Assembly: GCA_014874485.1 (NCBI GenBank)
Contig: JADBJK010000073.1
Span: 26,871-90,870, forward strand
Length of the DNA: 64,000 nucleotides
Origin: Chloroflexota bacterium
GTDB lineage: Bacteria > Chloroflexota > Anaerolineae > DTLA01
Direction of reading: 5' to 3'
Shown: positions 1-8,933 of the stretch, in pieces
Position numbering within the stretch: the stretch's first letter is position 1
Layout of the letters: each line of letters starts with the position of its first letter
Program-made: the position numbers and the translations under genes
Notes under the pieces: model-generated
Databases searched by the model: none
What the model was told of the DNA's origin: nothing
What the model saw: the letters and a program-made list of their open reading frames with translations, nothing else

Positions 1-1
1 G

Positions 2-742
2 AGCGCCGACGACGCCCTGGCGACCATCGTGTGGAAAACCCTGGCGCGCCTGGAGATCCCGCCCCAGCCGGATATCCTCATCTCGGTGCAGTCCACCATC
101 CCCATCGCCCGCGGGCTGGGGAGCGGCGCTGCCGTGTCCACTGCCATCGTCCGCGCGCTGGCCCGCTACTTCGGCAAGCACCTCACGTCCAGGGCCATCT
201 CCGACCTGGTGTACGAGGCGGAGAAACTGTACCACGGCACGCCCAGCGGGGTGGACAATACCGTCATCGCCTTTGGCAAGCCGGTGTACTTTGTCCGCGG
301 GCGGACGCTGGAGATTTTCTGGGTGAAGACGCCGTTCTTGCTGGCCATCGCCGACACGGGCATCGTGAGCGAGACGAAGGATGTCGTGGCCGACGTGCGC
401 CGCCGCTACGAGGAGAACCTGGGCCGCTACGAGTTCCTGTTTGACGAAATCGCCGAGATCGCCTACCAGGGCCGCGGTGCGATTGAGATGGGCGACCTGC
501 CGCGCCTGGGCGAGTTGATGAACCGCAACCACGCGGTGCTGCAGGCCATCGGGGTCTCGTGCCCGGAACTGGACCGGCTGGCGCAGGCCGCGTTGGAGGG
601 CGGCGCGCTCGGCGCGAAACTGTCGGGGGCGGGCCGGGGCGGCAACCTCATCGCGCTGGTTACGCCCGAAACGCGCGGGCGGGTGGACCTGTTCCTGCGA
701 CTTGCCGGCGCAAAACGGATCATCATCACGGAGGTCTCGTAG
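2..742 (+). CDS. mvk: Mevalonate kinase (GHMP kinase), 5'-truncated by window edge
   Basis: Phosphorylates mevalonate with ATP in cytosolic isoprenoid synthesis. The reading frame is open to the left edge, so the N-terminus (including GHMP motif 1) is missing. Visible family features are the glycine-rich ATP loop PIARGLGSGAAVS, the mevalonate-kinase segment GTPSGVDNTV, the DTGIVSETKDVV stretch and the C-terminal GHMP motif 3 AKLSGAGRGGN. The gene ends one base before the UbiX start, so it is co-transcribed with ubiX and the UbiD gene. That pairing fits the archaeal-type mevalonate route, in which a UbiD-like enzyme decarboxylates anhydromevalonate phosphate. Family assignment is firm; choice of mevalonate kinase over other GHMP kinases is good but rests on motif reading. 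Confidence 0.82.
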   Translation, partial: SADDALATIVWKTLARLEIPPQPDILISVQSTIPIARGLGSGAAVSTAIVRALARYFGKHLTSRAISDLVYEAEKLYHGTPSGVDNTVIAFGKPVYFVRGRTLEIFWVKTPFLLAIADTGIVSETKDVVADVRRRYEENLGRYEFLFDEIAEIAYQGRGAIEMGDLPRLGELMNRNHAVLQAIGVSCPELDRLAQAALEGGALGAKLSGAGRGGNLIALVTPETRGRVDLFLRLAGAKRIIITEVS

Positions 743-743
743 G

Positions 744-1304
744 ATGCGGCTCATCGTGGCCGTTACCGGCGCGTCGGGGGCCATCCTGGCGGCCAAGTTG
801 CTGGAGCAGTTGACCGAGCACGAGACCCATCTCATCGTGTCGGACGCGGCCCGCGCCGTCCTTCGGCATGAATTGGACCGCGAGGCCCTGCCCGCCGCGT
901 TCCGCTACGGCGAGGACGATTGGAGTTCCCCGCTGGCCTCGTCGTCGTTCGTGGCCGACGGCATGGTCATCGTCCCCTGCTCCATGAAGACGCTGGCGAT
1001 GGTGGCCCACGGGATGAGTTCCAACCTCATTGGCCGGGCCGCCGACAACGTGCTCCGCATGGGGCGGCGGCTGGTGCTGGTCCCGCGCGAGACGCCGCTT
1101 TCGCTGGCGGCCATTGAGAACATGCGCCTCGCCAAGATGGCCGGGGCCATCGTCCTGCCGCCGAACATGGCGTTCTACTTCGGCCCCCAGACGCTGGACG
1201 ACATGGTGGGGTTCGTCGTGGGCAAAATCCTGGACGCGCTGGGCCTGCCCCACGCCCTGTACCGGCGCTGGGAAGGGCCTGCGACGCTGGAGGACGAGAC
1301 ATGA
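744..1304 (+). CDS. ubiX: UbiX family flavin prenyltransferase
   Basis: Makes prenylated FMN, the cofactor of UbiD-type decarboxylases, from FMN and dimethylallyl (pyro)phosphate. The 186-residue product has the N-terminal Rossmann motif VAVTGASGAI, the SSFVADGMVIVPCSMKTLA segment and the ending region PRETPLSLAAIENM typical of UbiX/Pad1. The ATG at 744 is chosen because the protein then begins directly at the family's usual MRLIVAVTGASG; an upstream in-frame codon would add 14 residues inside the preceding gene. The stop overlaps the next start (ATGA), indicating translational coupling to the UbiD gene that needs its product. Confidence 0.9.
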   Translation: MRLIVAVTGASGAILAAKLLEQLTEHETHLIVSDAARAVLRHELDREALPAAFRYGEDDWSSPLASSSFVADGMVIVPCSMKTLAMVAHGMSSNLIGRAADNVLRMGRRLVLVPRETPLSLAAIENMRLAKMAGAIVLPPNMAFYFGPQTLDDMVGFVVGKILDALGLPHALYRRWEGPATLEDET

Positions 1305-2626
1305 GTCTGCGCGAGTTCATTCGCCTGGCCGAGCAGGCGGGCAGGCTCACCCGCGTGGACCGCGAGGTGGACCGCCATCTGGAACTGGCCGCCGTTGCCG
1401 CGGACCTGGACGGGCAGGCGGTGCTGTTCCGGCGGGTGCGGGGCTACGATACCCCTGTCCTCGTGGGCGTGTGCAGCGACCGCGAGTTGATCGCGCGAAG
1501 CCTGGGCGTGGAGCGGCGCGAACTGCTGGCGGCGCTGGCCCGCGCGCTGGAGCATCCCGTGCCTCCGCCGCTGGTGCCCGACGCGCCCTGCCAAGAAGTC
1601 GTGGAGCCGCGCGTGGACCTGGACACCATCCCCATCCTCACGCACATCCCGAGCGACGGCGGGCCGTACATCACGTCGGGCGTCGCCATCATCCGAGACC
1701 CTGATTTGGGCCGCAACATGTCGTTCCACCGCCTCATGCAGATCGGCCCCAATCGGTTTGCGGCGCGAGTAGTGGAAGGCCGGGGCACAGCCACCGCGCT
1801 CGCCAAAACGGGGGGCCGTCTGGATGTCGCCATCTGCATCGGCGTGTCGCCTGCGGTGCTGCTGGCCGCCGCCATGTCGCCGCCCAAGGGCGTGGACGAA
1901 CTGGGCATCGCCCACGCGCTCAGGCCGACGCCCCTGGTGCGCTGCAAGACCATTGACCTGGAGGTGCCCGCCGAGTCGGAGTTCGTCCTGGAAGGGCGCT
2001 TCACAGGCGAATATGCCGCCGAGGGGCCGTTCATAGACCTGACGGAGACGTGGGACATCGTCCGACAGCAGCCCGTCGTGGAGATTCAGTGCATCACGCG
2101 GCGCCGCGACCCCATCTACCACGCGCTGCTGCCGGGCAAGAGCGAGCACAAGGTGCTGATGGGCATGCCCCGCGAGCCGACCATCTTCGCCGAGGTCTCC
2201 AAAGTGGCCGAATGCCTGGACGTGCTCATCACGCCGGGCGGCACCTCGTGGCTGCACGCCGTGGTGCAGATTCGCAAGCGGCACGAGGACGACGGGAAGC
2301 GGGCGATTGAGGCGGCCTTCCGCGGGCACGGCTCACTGAAGCATGTGGTCGTCGTGGACGAGGATGTGGACATCCACAACCCGGCCGACGTGGAGTGGGC
2401 CATCGCCACGCGGTTCCAGGCGTCGCGGGATTTGGTCGTCCTGGCCGACCAGCCCGGCAGTTCGCTGGACCCCTCAGCGCGCCACGTGCCCGGCCAGAAG
2501 ACGCGCACGGACAAGATGGGGCTGGACGCGACCATCCCGTGGCGGGACCACGCGGGCCGACTCCGCAGCACCGAGGAGCGGGCGGAGTTCCGCCGCGTAA
2601 AGTACCCGCCCAGTCCTTTGCTGTGA
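1301..2626 (+). CDS. UbiD family decarboxylase, possible anhydromevalonate phosphate decarboxylase
   Basis: Prenyl-FMN-dependent (de)carboxylase of 441 residues, full length for the family. Recognisable blocks are SGVAIIRDPDLGRNMSFHR, the RVVEGRGTATAL cofactor region and the acidic active-site segment EGPFIDLTETWDIV. It overlaps ubiX by four bases and sits in the same operon as a mevalonate kinase. In archaea such as Aeropyrum a UbiD homologue decarboxylates trans-anhydromevalonate 5-phosphate to isopentenyl phosphate, so that substrate is the best contextual guess. The sequence alone cannot separate it from UbiD enzymes acting on aromatic acids. Confidence 0.85.
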   Translation: MSLREFIRLAEQAGRLTRVDREVDRHLELAAVAADLDGQAVLFRRVRGYDTPVLVGVCSDRELIARSLGVERRELLAALARALEHPVPPPLVPDAPCQEVVEPRVDLDTIPILTHIPSDGGPYITSGVAIIRDPDLGRNMSFHRLMQIGPNRFAARVVEGRGTATALAKTGGRLDVAICIGVSPAVLLAAAMSPPKGVDELGIAHALRPTPLVRCKTIDLEVPAESEFVLEGRFTGEYAAEGPFIDLTETWDIVRQQPVVEIQCITRRRDPIYHALLPGKSEHKVLMGMPREPTIFAEVSKVAECLDVLITPGGTSWLHAVVQIRKRHEDDGKRAIEAAFRGHGSLKHVVVVDEDVDIHNPADVEWAIATRFQASRDLVVLADQPGSSLDPSARHVPGQKTRTDKMGLDATIPWRDHAGRLRSTEERAEFRRVKYPPSPLL

Positions 2627-3055
2627 AATTCGCACCGCAGAGACGCAGAGGGCGCAGAGAATTCAAGGTCGGTCTCTGCGGTCTCCGCGTGCTCTGCGGT
2701 GAATTTCGCACCGCACCGCAGAGGGCGCAGAGGGCGCGGAGAATTCGGGGCAAATCTCCGCGTTCTCCGTGGTCTCTGCGGTGAATGGAGGGCACGTATC
2801 ACCGCAGAGACGCAGAGGGCGCGGAGGACTCAATTATTTTTTCTCCGCGTTCTCCGTGGTCTCTGCGGTGAATTTCGTACCGCAGAGACGCAGAGGGCGC
2901 GGAGGTCGGGGCACGAAGGGCGCGAAACCCCACGAAAAGCACGAAAGGGTTTCGCGCCTTTTCGCGTCCTTTCGCGGCTTTCGTGTTCCACATCCGCCGC
3001 GCTCTCCGCGGTGAATTTCGCACCGCAGAGACGCAGAGGCGAGGTGCCCATTGCA
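2627..3055. repeat. Array of CACCGCAGAGACGCAGAG-type dispersed repeats
   Basis: Non-coding stretch made of alternating direct and inverted copies of the unit CACCGCAGAGACGCAGAG and its complement CTCTGCGGTG, joined near 2905-2990 by a second unit (ACGAAAGGCGCGAAA and complement). The paired orientations let each block fold into long hairpins. The same family returns at 17390-18125 and, decayed, at 51400-51487. Open frames through this stretch exist in several phases only because the repeat lacks stops; they are not genes. Confidence 0.9.
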
Positions 3056-3099
3056 GCGGACTTGCCCCCAAACGGGAATGCACCCCCCTTGCCGCTGTG

Positions 3100-3129
3100 T
3101 TGCGCGAAACACCGCTTTCGGGCTATAAT
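3100..3129 (+). promoter_or_regulatory. Sigma-70-type promoter of nfeD
   Basis: Perfect -10 TATAAT at 3124-3129, with a weak -35 TTGCGC at 3100-3105 and an 18-base spacer. The ribosome-binding site GAGGAGAG lies just before the ATG at 3150. Confidence 0.6.
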
Positions 3130-3149
3130 GTCCGTGAGGAGAGTGTGCG

Positions 3150-4469
3150 ATGGCTACGACTCGTAAGGCGCGTATCGCTGCAAGTCTGGCTGCGGTGCTC
3201 CTGGGGCTGCTCCTGCTGCTCGCGGCTCCCGCAGGCGCGCAGGCGCCGGGCAAGGTCGGCGTGCTCAACGTCAAGGGCCCCATCACGCCCGTCGTGCTCA
3301 GTTACCTCAACCGCGGGTTGGGCTATGCCCAGGACGGCAACGTGTCGCTGCTCATCATCCAGTTGGACACGCCGGGCGGCTCGGTAGAGATCATGAAATC
3401 CCTGACCGACGAGATGATCCGCAGTTCGGTGCCCATCGCCGTGTGGGTCGGGCCGGAGGGCGCGCGGGCGGCGTCGGCGGGGACCTTCGTCGTCCTGGCG
3501 GCCCACGTGGCGGCCATGGCGCCGGGGACCACCATCGGCGCGGCCAGCGTCGTGAGCATGCAGGGCGAAGAGTTGGACGAGACCAGCAAGGCCAAGATCA
3601 CCAACGACCTCACGGCGCGGATTCGCAATTTCACCCAGCGCCGGGGGGCGCAGGCTCAGGAATGGGCCGAGCGCACCGTAACCGAGGCCATCGCCGCCAC
3701 CGCCGACGAGGTGCACAAACTGGGCGTGATTGACTTCATCGCCCCCACCATCCCCGACCTGCTGCGCCAGATGGACGGGATGACGGTGCGCGTGGCGGGC
3801 CGCGACGTGGTGATCCGCACGGCCGACGTGCCGGTGGAGAACCTGCCCATGACGCTCCCCGAGCAGTTCCTGCACCTCATCACTGACCCCAACATCGCAT
3901 TCATCCTGCTGACGCTGGGACTCAACGGGCTGCTGTTTGAGTTGTCCAGTCCGGGCGGGTTTGCCGCCGGCATCATCGGGGGCATCTGTCTGGTCTTGGC
4001 CCTGTACGCGCTGGGCGTGCTGTCGGTCAACTGGACGGGCATCCTGTTCATCGTCCTGGCGTTCGTCCTGTTCATTGCGGACATCAAGGCGGCGACGCAT
4101 GGCGCGCTGACGGCGGGCGGCATCGCTTCGTTCGTCTTCGGTGCGCTGATTCTGTTCAGTTCGCCCATCTACACGATTTCCAGGGCGTTGGTCTTCACCG
4201 TCGCGCTGGCGACCGGGGCGTTCTTCGCCTTCGCCGTGAGCAAGGCGCTGCTGGCCCAGAAGCGCCAGCCGACCACCGGCCGCGAGGCGCTCATCGGCAA
4301 GCGGGCGGTCGTGCGCGCCCCGCTGGAGCCCGAAGGGATCATCCTGCTGGCCGGGGAACTCTGGAAGGCGCGGGCCGAGGAGGGGACAATCGGCTACGGC
4401 GCGACGGTGGAAGTCGTCGGCATGGATGGGTTTACCGTGATCGTTCGCGCAGTTCAGTCGGAGAGTTAG
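3150..4469 (+). CDS. nfeD: NfeD-family membrane-bound serine protease
   Basis: ClpP-class membrane protease that normally works with a stomatin/slipin partner. The 439 residues comprise a signal peptide ending near AGAQA (about residue 31), a ClpP-like domain with LDTPGGSVEIMK and ARAASAGTFVVLAA (likely nucleophile Ser109, with a Lys near 147-149 as the partner of the dyad), then several membrane segments (about 245-370) and a C-terminal OB-like NfeD domain. The ATG at 3150 follows a clear ribosome-binding site. Its expected slipin partner is not adjacent but at 12181, beyond the restriction operon, implying that the operon was split by insertion. Confidence 0.88.
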   Translation: MATTRKARIAASLAAVLLGLLLLLAAPAGAQAPGKVGVLNVKGPITPVVLSYLNRGLGYAQDGNVSLLIIQLDTPGGSVEIMKSLTDEMIRSSVPIAVWVGPEGARAASAGTFVVLAAHVAAMAPGTTIGAASVVSMQGEELDETSKAKITNDLTARIRNFTQRRGAQAQEWAERTVTEAIAATADEVHKLGVIDFIAPTIPDLLRQMDGMTVRVAGRDVVIRTADVPVENLPMTLPEQFLHLITDPNIAFILLTLGLNGLLFELSSPGGFAAGIIGGICLVLALYALGVLSVNWTGILFIVLAFVLFIADIKAATHGALTAGGIASFVFGALILFSSPIYTISRALVFTVALATGAFFAFAVSKALLAQKRQPTTGREALIGKRAVVRAPLEPEGIILLAGELWKARAEEGTIGYGATVEVVGMDGFTVIVRAVQSES

Positions 4470-4502
4470 CAGCCCCACCAAACCTATAGGGTGTTGACAA
4501 CC

Positions 4503-7500
4503 ATGGATGCAGGAGCCAGAGAGAAGTTCCAAACCCTTTTGCGAGAGTTGTTTGAGTTCAATTACGCCGACCTGGACTTCGGCATCTACCGCATTATGAA
4601 TCACAAACGGCAGGTTATTGAACGCTGGATTGCCAATGACCTGCCGAAGGCCATCGCCGAAGAACTGCGGCAAGGCGCGCTGGCTGAACAGGCACAAGCA
4701 CAACGGGCGCTGGAAGAAGCCCGCCAGAAGGTGTTAGAAACCCTGGGCAAGGACGCCATTGACGCCGAAGGCAACCTGGCCGAACAGTACCACAACACCC
4801 CCTTGGGCAAAGCGTACCTGGAAGCCCGCGACAAGGCCGCTTATGCCCAACCTGCCGAAGCCCTGGAAGCCGCGGTGTACAATCACCTGTATACTTTCTT
4901 CAGCCGCTACTACCAGGATGGCGACTTTATCTCCAAGCGCCGCTACTCCAAGAAGGAACGCTACGCCATTCCCTACAACGGCGAGGAGGTCTACCTTTAC
5001 TGGGCCAACCACGACCAGTACTATGTCAAGACCGGCGAGTATTTCACCGACTATACCTACCAGGCACCCAACGGCGTGACCGTGCATTTCAAACTCCGGC
5101 AAGCCGATGTGGAGCAGAACAACGTCAAGGGAGAGAAGCGCTTCTTCCTGCCGCGCCTGGACGAAATCATGTGGGACGAGGCCGCCCGTCTGCTCACGAT
5201 TCCCTTCGAGTTCCGACCGCTGACCGAACAGGAGAACATCGCCTACGGCCAGAAGAACCAGCAGGAAACGATCCTCGCCAAAGCCGTGACAGAAATCCCC
5301 AAGCGCGTCAAGGCCGACGAGGCGCAAGCTGCGCTGACACGCGAGCGCCGACGGACGGAAAAGGGCGAGACCGTCACCTACCTGGAGCACCACCTGCGTC
5401 AGTACACCCGGCGCAACACATCCGACTTTTTCATTCACAAGGACCTCAAGGGTTTCCTTTCCCGCGAACTGGACTTTTACATCAAGAACGAAGTGCTCAA
5501 CCTGGACGAACTGGAAGCCGCCGGCGAAGACCTAGCCGAAGGCTGGTTCCAACTCCTGCGCCTCATCAAGCGCATTGGCCTGAAGATCATCGAGTTTCTG
5601 GCGCAAATTGAAGACTTCCAGAAGATGCTTTGGGAGAAAAAGAAGTTCGTCACCGAGACCTTTTACGTGGTCACCGTGGGCAACATCCCTGAAGCCTTCT
5701 ACCCTGAAATTGCCAACAATGACAAGCAGTGGGAAGAGTGGAAAGCATTGGGATTTATCCTGGAGGAAAACGGACGAGATGTCCGTGATCCCGGGAACGC
5801 GGACGTCTCGTCCGCATCGTCCGCATCGTCCGCATCGTCCGCAAAACACAAAGGCTGGCACTCGCGCGGCTATCTTCCTCACTTCGACGCCGGGAACATT
5901 TTCCAATTTATCACCTTTCGCCTGCACGATTCGGTGCCGGCTTCCGTCATTGAACAATGGAAGCAAGAACTTCACTGGCGCGAAGGTCTGGCCGCCGACT
6001 CGAAGGAAGCCGTGGAACTGCGCAAACGCATTGAACACTATGCTGACAGCGGCAAAGGAGCCTGTTACCTGCGCGACGAACGCATCGCCAGCTTGGTTCA
6101 GGATGCCTTGAAGCATTTTCATGGCGAGCGCTACCGCCTCATTGCCTGGTGCATCATGCCCAATCACGTCCATGTCCTGATTGAGATGATGAGCGAATCC
6201 CTTTCCGCCATTGTGCAAAGTTGGAAATCCTACACGGCGCATCAGGCAAACAAAATACTGGGCCGGAGCGGGGCTTTCTGGGGGCCGGACTATTTCGACC
6301 GCTTCATCCGCGACGAGAAACATTTCATCGCCACCGTTGATTACATTCTGCAAAATCCGGTCAAAGCGGGCCTGGTGGACGCCACCGAAAAGTGGCCCTG
6401 GGCGGGATATATCGGGACCGCCGGGCACGCAGACGTCTCGTCTGCGCCACCTGCCCCGCCTGCAAACCACTCCAGCGGACGGGACGTCCGTGATCCCAGA
6501 GTTGCTTTTCTCAAAGCCCATCCCACCCTGCCGCTCGACACGCGCCACTTCCCGCCGGACTTTACCGACCGCCTGCTGGCCACTTTTGACAACCTGGACG
6601 AGATGACCGACGGCCTGCTGGTGCACTCCGAAAACTGGCAGGCGCTCAATCTGTTGCAGGAAAAGTACCGCGAGCGGGTCAAGTGCATCTACATTGACCC
6701 GCCGTATAACACGGGGAAAGATGAGTTTCTCTATCGGGATAGCTACCAGCACTCATCCTGGCTTGCCATGATGTATGACCGGCTGACACTGGGGCGGGAG
6801 TGGATGCGGGAGGATGGGGCGATTTTTGTGAGCATTGACGATAATGAACAATGCAGACTGAAGATCTTCATTGAGGATGTTTTCACTCCGCAAAACATAC
6901 TAAGAACTGTACCTGTCATAATGAATCTGAAGGGAAATCAGGATGAATTCGGTTTTGCAGGAACTCACGAGTATGTACTGGTAGGTCTAAAAGACAAACC
7001 GAGTGCATCATTGGGCCATTTCCCACTAGGTGAGGAAGAAATCGAAGAATGGGAGGAAGACGAGTATGGATACTTTAAAAAAGGTGCAAATCTTAAGGCA
7101 ACTGGTGTAAATGCTCCCAGAGAAAAAAGGCCTAATTTGTTCTTTCCTATCTACATAACTCCAGAAGGTGAAATCAGGTTAGAACGCCAAACAGAGGACG
7201 ATATCGAACTCCTTCCTCTTACCAATGGGCAAGAAATGTCTTGGCGTTGGAGCAAGGACAAGATTCGGCGCGAAGTTCATAACCTTATGGTTGTCAGTGA
7301 AAGTGATGGCATATCTATTTACAAGAAGCAAAGGTCATCAATCGGAGACCTCCCTTCAAGTAAGCCAAAATCGGTTTTGTATAAACCAGAGTACAGTAGT
7401 GGCAATGGAACAACCCAGATTAAGAACATTTTTGGCAAGAAAGCCTATGATTACCCTAAGCCAGTAGACCTGATTCAGGATTACCTTCGCATAGGAGCTG

Positions 7501-8297
7501 CGGCAAATGGGTATATTCTCGACTTCTTCGCTGGCTCCGGCACGACCGGCCACGCGGTCATCAATCTCAACCGCGAGGACGGCGGGCGGCGCAAGTTTAT
7601 CTTGGTGGAGATGGCGCACTACTTCGACACCGTCCTCCTGCCGCGCATCAAAAAGGTCACCTTCACGCCGGAGTGGAAGGACGGCAAACCCAAGCGCATG
7701 GCCACCGCCGAAGAAGCCGCGCGCTCCCCGCGCATCGTCAAGGTCATCCGGCTGGAGTCCTACGAGGACGCCCTCAACAACCTGACCTTTGACGAGCAAA
7801 GCGGCCAGCAGGCGCGGCTACGCTTTGGGGAGGAATACCTGCTTTCCTACATGCTCAAGTGGGAGACGCGCCACAGCGAGACTCTGCTCAACGTGGAGCA
7901 GTTGCAGTCGCCGTTCTCCTACCGACTCCACATCCACCGCGACGGCGAGACGCGCGCCCGGCCCGTGGACCTGCCCGAAACCTTCAATTACCTTCTGGGT
8001 TTGGACGTGCAGACGCGCCGCGTGCTCCCCTCTCCCGCTGGGAGAGGGGCCGGGGGTGAGGGCCGCTACCTGGTCTATCGCGGCGCCTTGCGCAACGGCC
8101 GCACCGTCGCCGTCATCTGGCGCGAGACCAAAGGCTGGACGGCGGAGGACTATCAGCGCGACGCCGCCTTCGTGGCCGAACACAAACTGACCGAGGGCGC
8201 CGACGAAGTCTTCGTCAGCGGCGATTCCTTCATTCCCGGCGCGCGCTCGCTGGATCCCATCTTCAAGGAACGTATGTTTGCGGGGGTGGAGGCCTGA
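4503..8297 (+). CDS. mod: Type III DNA methyltransferase (Mod) interrupted in frame by a RAYT transposase domain
   Basis: Modification subunit of a Type III restriction system. About 1264 residues, against the family's usual 900-1000. The N-terminal helical region (1-420) has the [14 protein letters not shown] signature. Motif IV DPPYNTG is at about 732 and motif I FAGSGTTG at about 1009, the beta-class order, with the target-recognition region between them. Residues about 425-665 are foreign: a whole REP-associated tyrosine transposase with HVH at 555-557 and likely catalytic Tyr597, bounded by palindromes that translate to GRDVRDP on both sides. A second repeat (8025-8062) is read through as [13 protein letters not shown]. 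The target-recognition stretch is much AT-richer than its flanks. A GTG at 4491 is an alternative start. Frame is intact, so activity is possible but unproven. Confidence 0.85.
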   Translation: MDAGAREKFQTLLRELFEFNYADLDFGIYRIMNHKRQVIERWIANDLPKAIAEELRQGALAEQAQAQRALEEARQKVLETLGKDAIDAEGNLAEQYHNTPLGKAYLEARDKAAYAQPAEALEAAVYNHLYTFFSRYYQDGDFISKRRYSKKERYAIPYNGEEVYLYWANHDQYYVKTGEYFTDYTYQAPNGVTVHFKLRQADVEQNNVKGEKRFFLPRLDEIMWDEAARLLTIPFEFRPLTEQENIAYGQKNQQETILAKAVTEIPKRVKADEAQAALTRERRRTEKGETVTYLEHHLRQYTRRNTSDFFIHKDLKGFLSRELDFYIKNEVLNLDELEAAGEDLAEGWFQLLRLIKRIGLKIIEFLAQIEDFQKMLWEKKKFVTETFYVVTVGNIPEAFYPEIANNDKQWEEWKALGFILEENGRDVRDPGNADVSSASSASSASSAKHKGWHSRGYLPHFDAGNIFQFITFRLHDSVPASVIEQWKQELHWREGLAADSKEAVELRKRIEHYADSGKGACYLRDERIASLVQDALKHFHGERYRLIAWCIMPNHVHVLIEMMSESLSAIVQSWKSYTAHQANKILGRSGAFWGPDYFDRFIRDEKHFIATVDYILQNPVKAGLVDATEKWPWAGYIGTAGHADVSSAPPAPPANHSSGRDVRDPRVAFLKAHPTLPLDTRHFPPDFTDRLLATFDNLDEMTDGLLVHSENWQALNLLQEKYRERVKCIYIDPPYNTGKDEFLYRDSYQHSSWLAMMYDRLTLGREWMREDGAIFVSIDDNEQCRLKIFIEDVFTPQNILRTVPVIMNLKGNQDEFGFAGTHEYVLVGLKDKPSASLGHFPLGEEEIEEWEEDEYGYFKKGANLKATGVNAPREKRPNLFFPIYITPEGEIRLERQTEDDIELLPLTNGQEMSWRWSKDKIRREVHNLMVVSESDGISIYKKQRSSIGDLPSSKPKSVLYKPEYSSGNGTTQIKNIFGKKAYDYPKPVDLIQDYLRIGAAANGYILDFFAGSGTTGHAVINLNREDGGRRKFILVEMAHYFDTVLLPRIKKVTFTPEWKDGKPKRMATAEEAARSPRIVKVIRLESYEDALNNLTFDEQSGQQARLRFGEEYLLSYMLKWETRHSETLLNVEQLQSPFSYRLHIHRDGETRARPVDLPETFNYLLGLDVQTRRVLPSPAGRGAGGEGRYLVYRGALRNGRTVAVIWRETKGWTAEDYQRDAAFVAEHKLTEGADEVFVSGDSFIPGARSLDPIFKERMFAGVEA
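5771..6498 (+). mobile_element. In-frame RAYT (Y1/HUH) insertion with flanking REP-like palindromes
   Basis: Inserted module inside mod. The left edge is an imperfect inverted repeat, GGACGAGATGTCCG (5772-5785) against CGGACGTCTCGTCC (5800-5813), followed by a 9-base GCATCGTCC repeat run to about 5842. The transposase-like domain covers about 5850-6410: [23 protein letters not shown] (HUH pair), [17 protein letters not shown] and [12 protein letters not shown], all RAYT hallmarks. The right edge has the perfect hairpin GCAGACG-TCT-CGTCTGC (6429-6445) and GGACGGGACGTCCGTGATCCC (6477-6497), whose last part repeats the left edge. RAYTs are single-strand transposases linked to REP palindromes; finding one fused in frame to a host enzyme is unusual. 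Confidence 0.85.
8025..8062 (+). repeat. CCCTCTCCC-type palindromic repeat inside mod
   Basis: A 38-base hairpin repeat: CCCCTCTCCC pairs with GGGAGAGGGG, followed by CCGGGGGTGAGGG. It is of the type scattered through many bacterial genomes and is translated here within the methyltransferase C-terminal part. A related palindrome lies at 24228-24278. Confidence 0.75.
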
Positions 8298-8299
8298 CC

Positions 8300-8605
8300 A
8301 TGAGCGAGAAAATACATATCCCGAAAGAAAAGGTGGCGGAATTTTGCCGGCGGCATCATATCCGACGCCTGGCGCTCTTCGGTTCCGCCCTGCGCGATGA
8401 CTTTGGACCGGAAAGCGACATTGACCTGTTGGTGGAGTTCGAACCGGCGCATGTCCCGGGGCTTTTCGGCATGGCTCGCATGGAGCGCGAATTATCGGCG
8501 CTTCTGGGCGGACGCAAGGTGGACCTGCGCACGCCCGAAGACTTGAGCCGCTACTTCCGAGAAGATGTTCTCCGCGAAGCCGAGGTGCAGTATGCGCAAG
8601 GATGA
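8300..8605 (+). CDS. mntA: MNT-domain nucleotidyltransferase antitoxin
   Basis: Minimal nucleotidyltransferase of 101 residues with the exact GSX10DXD signature: Gly28-Ser29, then Asp40 and Asp42, within [20 protein letters not shown]. In characterised HEPN/MNT modules MntA inactivates the HepT toxin by adding AMP groups to its active-site tyrosine. The gene starts two bases after the mod stop and overlaps the hepT start by 14 bases, so the toxin-antitoxin pair is translated as part of the restriction operon. Confidence 0.88.
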   Translation: MSEKIHIPKEKVAEFCRRHHIRRLALFGSALRDDFGPESDIDLLVEFEPAHVPGLFGMARMERELSALLGGRKVDLRTPEDLSRYFREDVLREAEVQYAQG

Positions 8606-8930
8606 CCGTGTCCGTCTCCAGCATATGCTCGATGCCGCCCGGGAGGCCGTCGAGTTTGCCCGGCTTGCTCGCCGCCAGGATCTGGAAGAAGACCGCAAAC
8701 TGACGCTGGCGCTGGTCAAGGATATTGAGATCATCGGCGAAGCCGCTTACCAGATTTCCGAGGCGACGCGTCAGCAATTGCCGCAGATTCCCTGGGACGA
8801 CATTGTGGGAATGCGCCACCGCCTGGTCCATGCGTACTTCGACATCAACCTGGACGTTCTGTGGAACACAGTACAGGAGGATCTGCCCCCGCTGATCGCC
8901 ATATTGCAAAGGGTATTGGAGGGCGCATAA
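8592..8930 (+). CDS. hepT: HEPN-domain ribonuclease toxin (DUF86)
   Basis: All-helical HEPN RNase of 112 residues. The catalytic RX4HXY motif is intact: Arg75, His80 and Tyr82 in [11 protein letters not shown]; Tyr82 is the residue expected to be AMPylated by MntA. The ATG at 8592 lies inside the mntA end and gives the standard family length; longer open frame upstream is not needed. It is followed three bases later by res. Its position between mod and res suggests it acts as a back-up abortive-infection or addiction device for the restriction system. Confidence 0.85.
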   Translation: MRKDDRVRLQHMLDAAREAVEFARLARRQDLEEDRKLTLALVKDIEIIGEAAYQISEATRQQLPQIPWDDIVGMRHRLVHAYFDINLDVLWNTVQEDLPPLIAILQRVLEGA

Positions 8931-8933
8931 GCC

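Noticed and set aside
2699..3286. Open frames in the 2.7-3.3 kb repeat array
   Set aside because: Same repeat-composition artefact; they also cross the nfeD promoter.
5814..5842. GCATCGTCC microsatellite as a phase-variation switch in mod
   Set aside because: Unit length is nine, so copy changes keep the frame; it would vary protein length but not switch the gene off.
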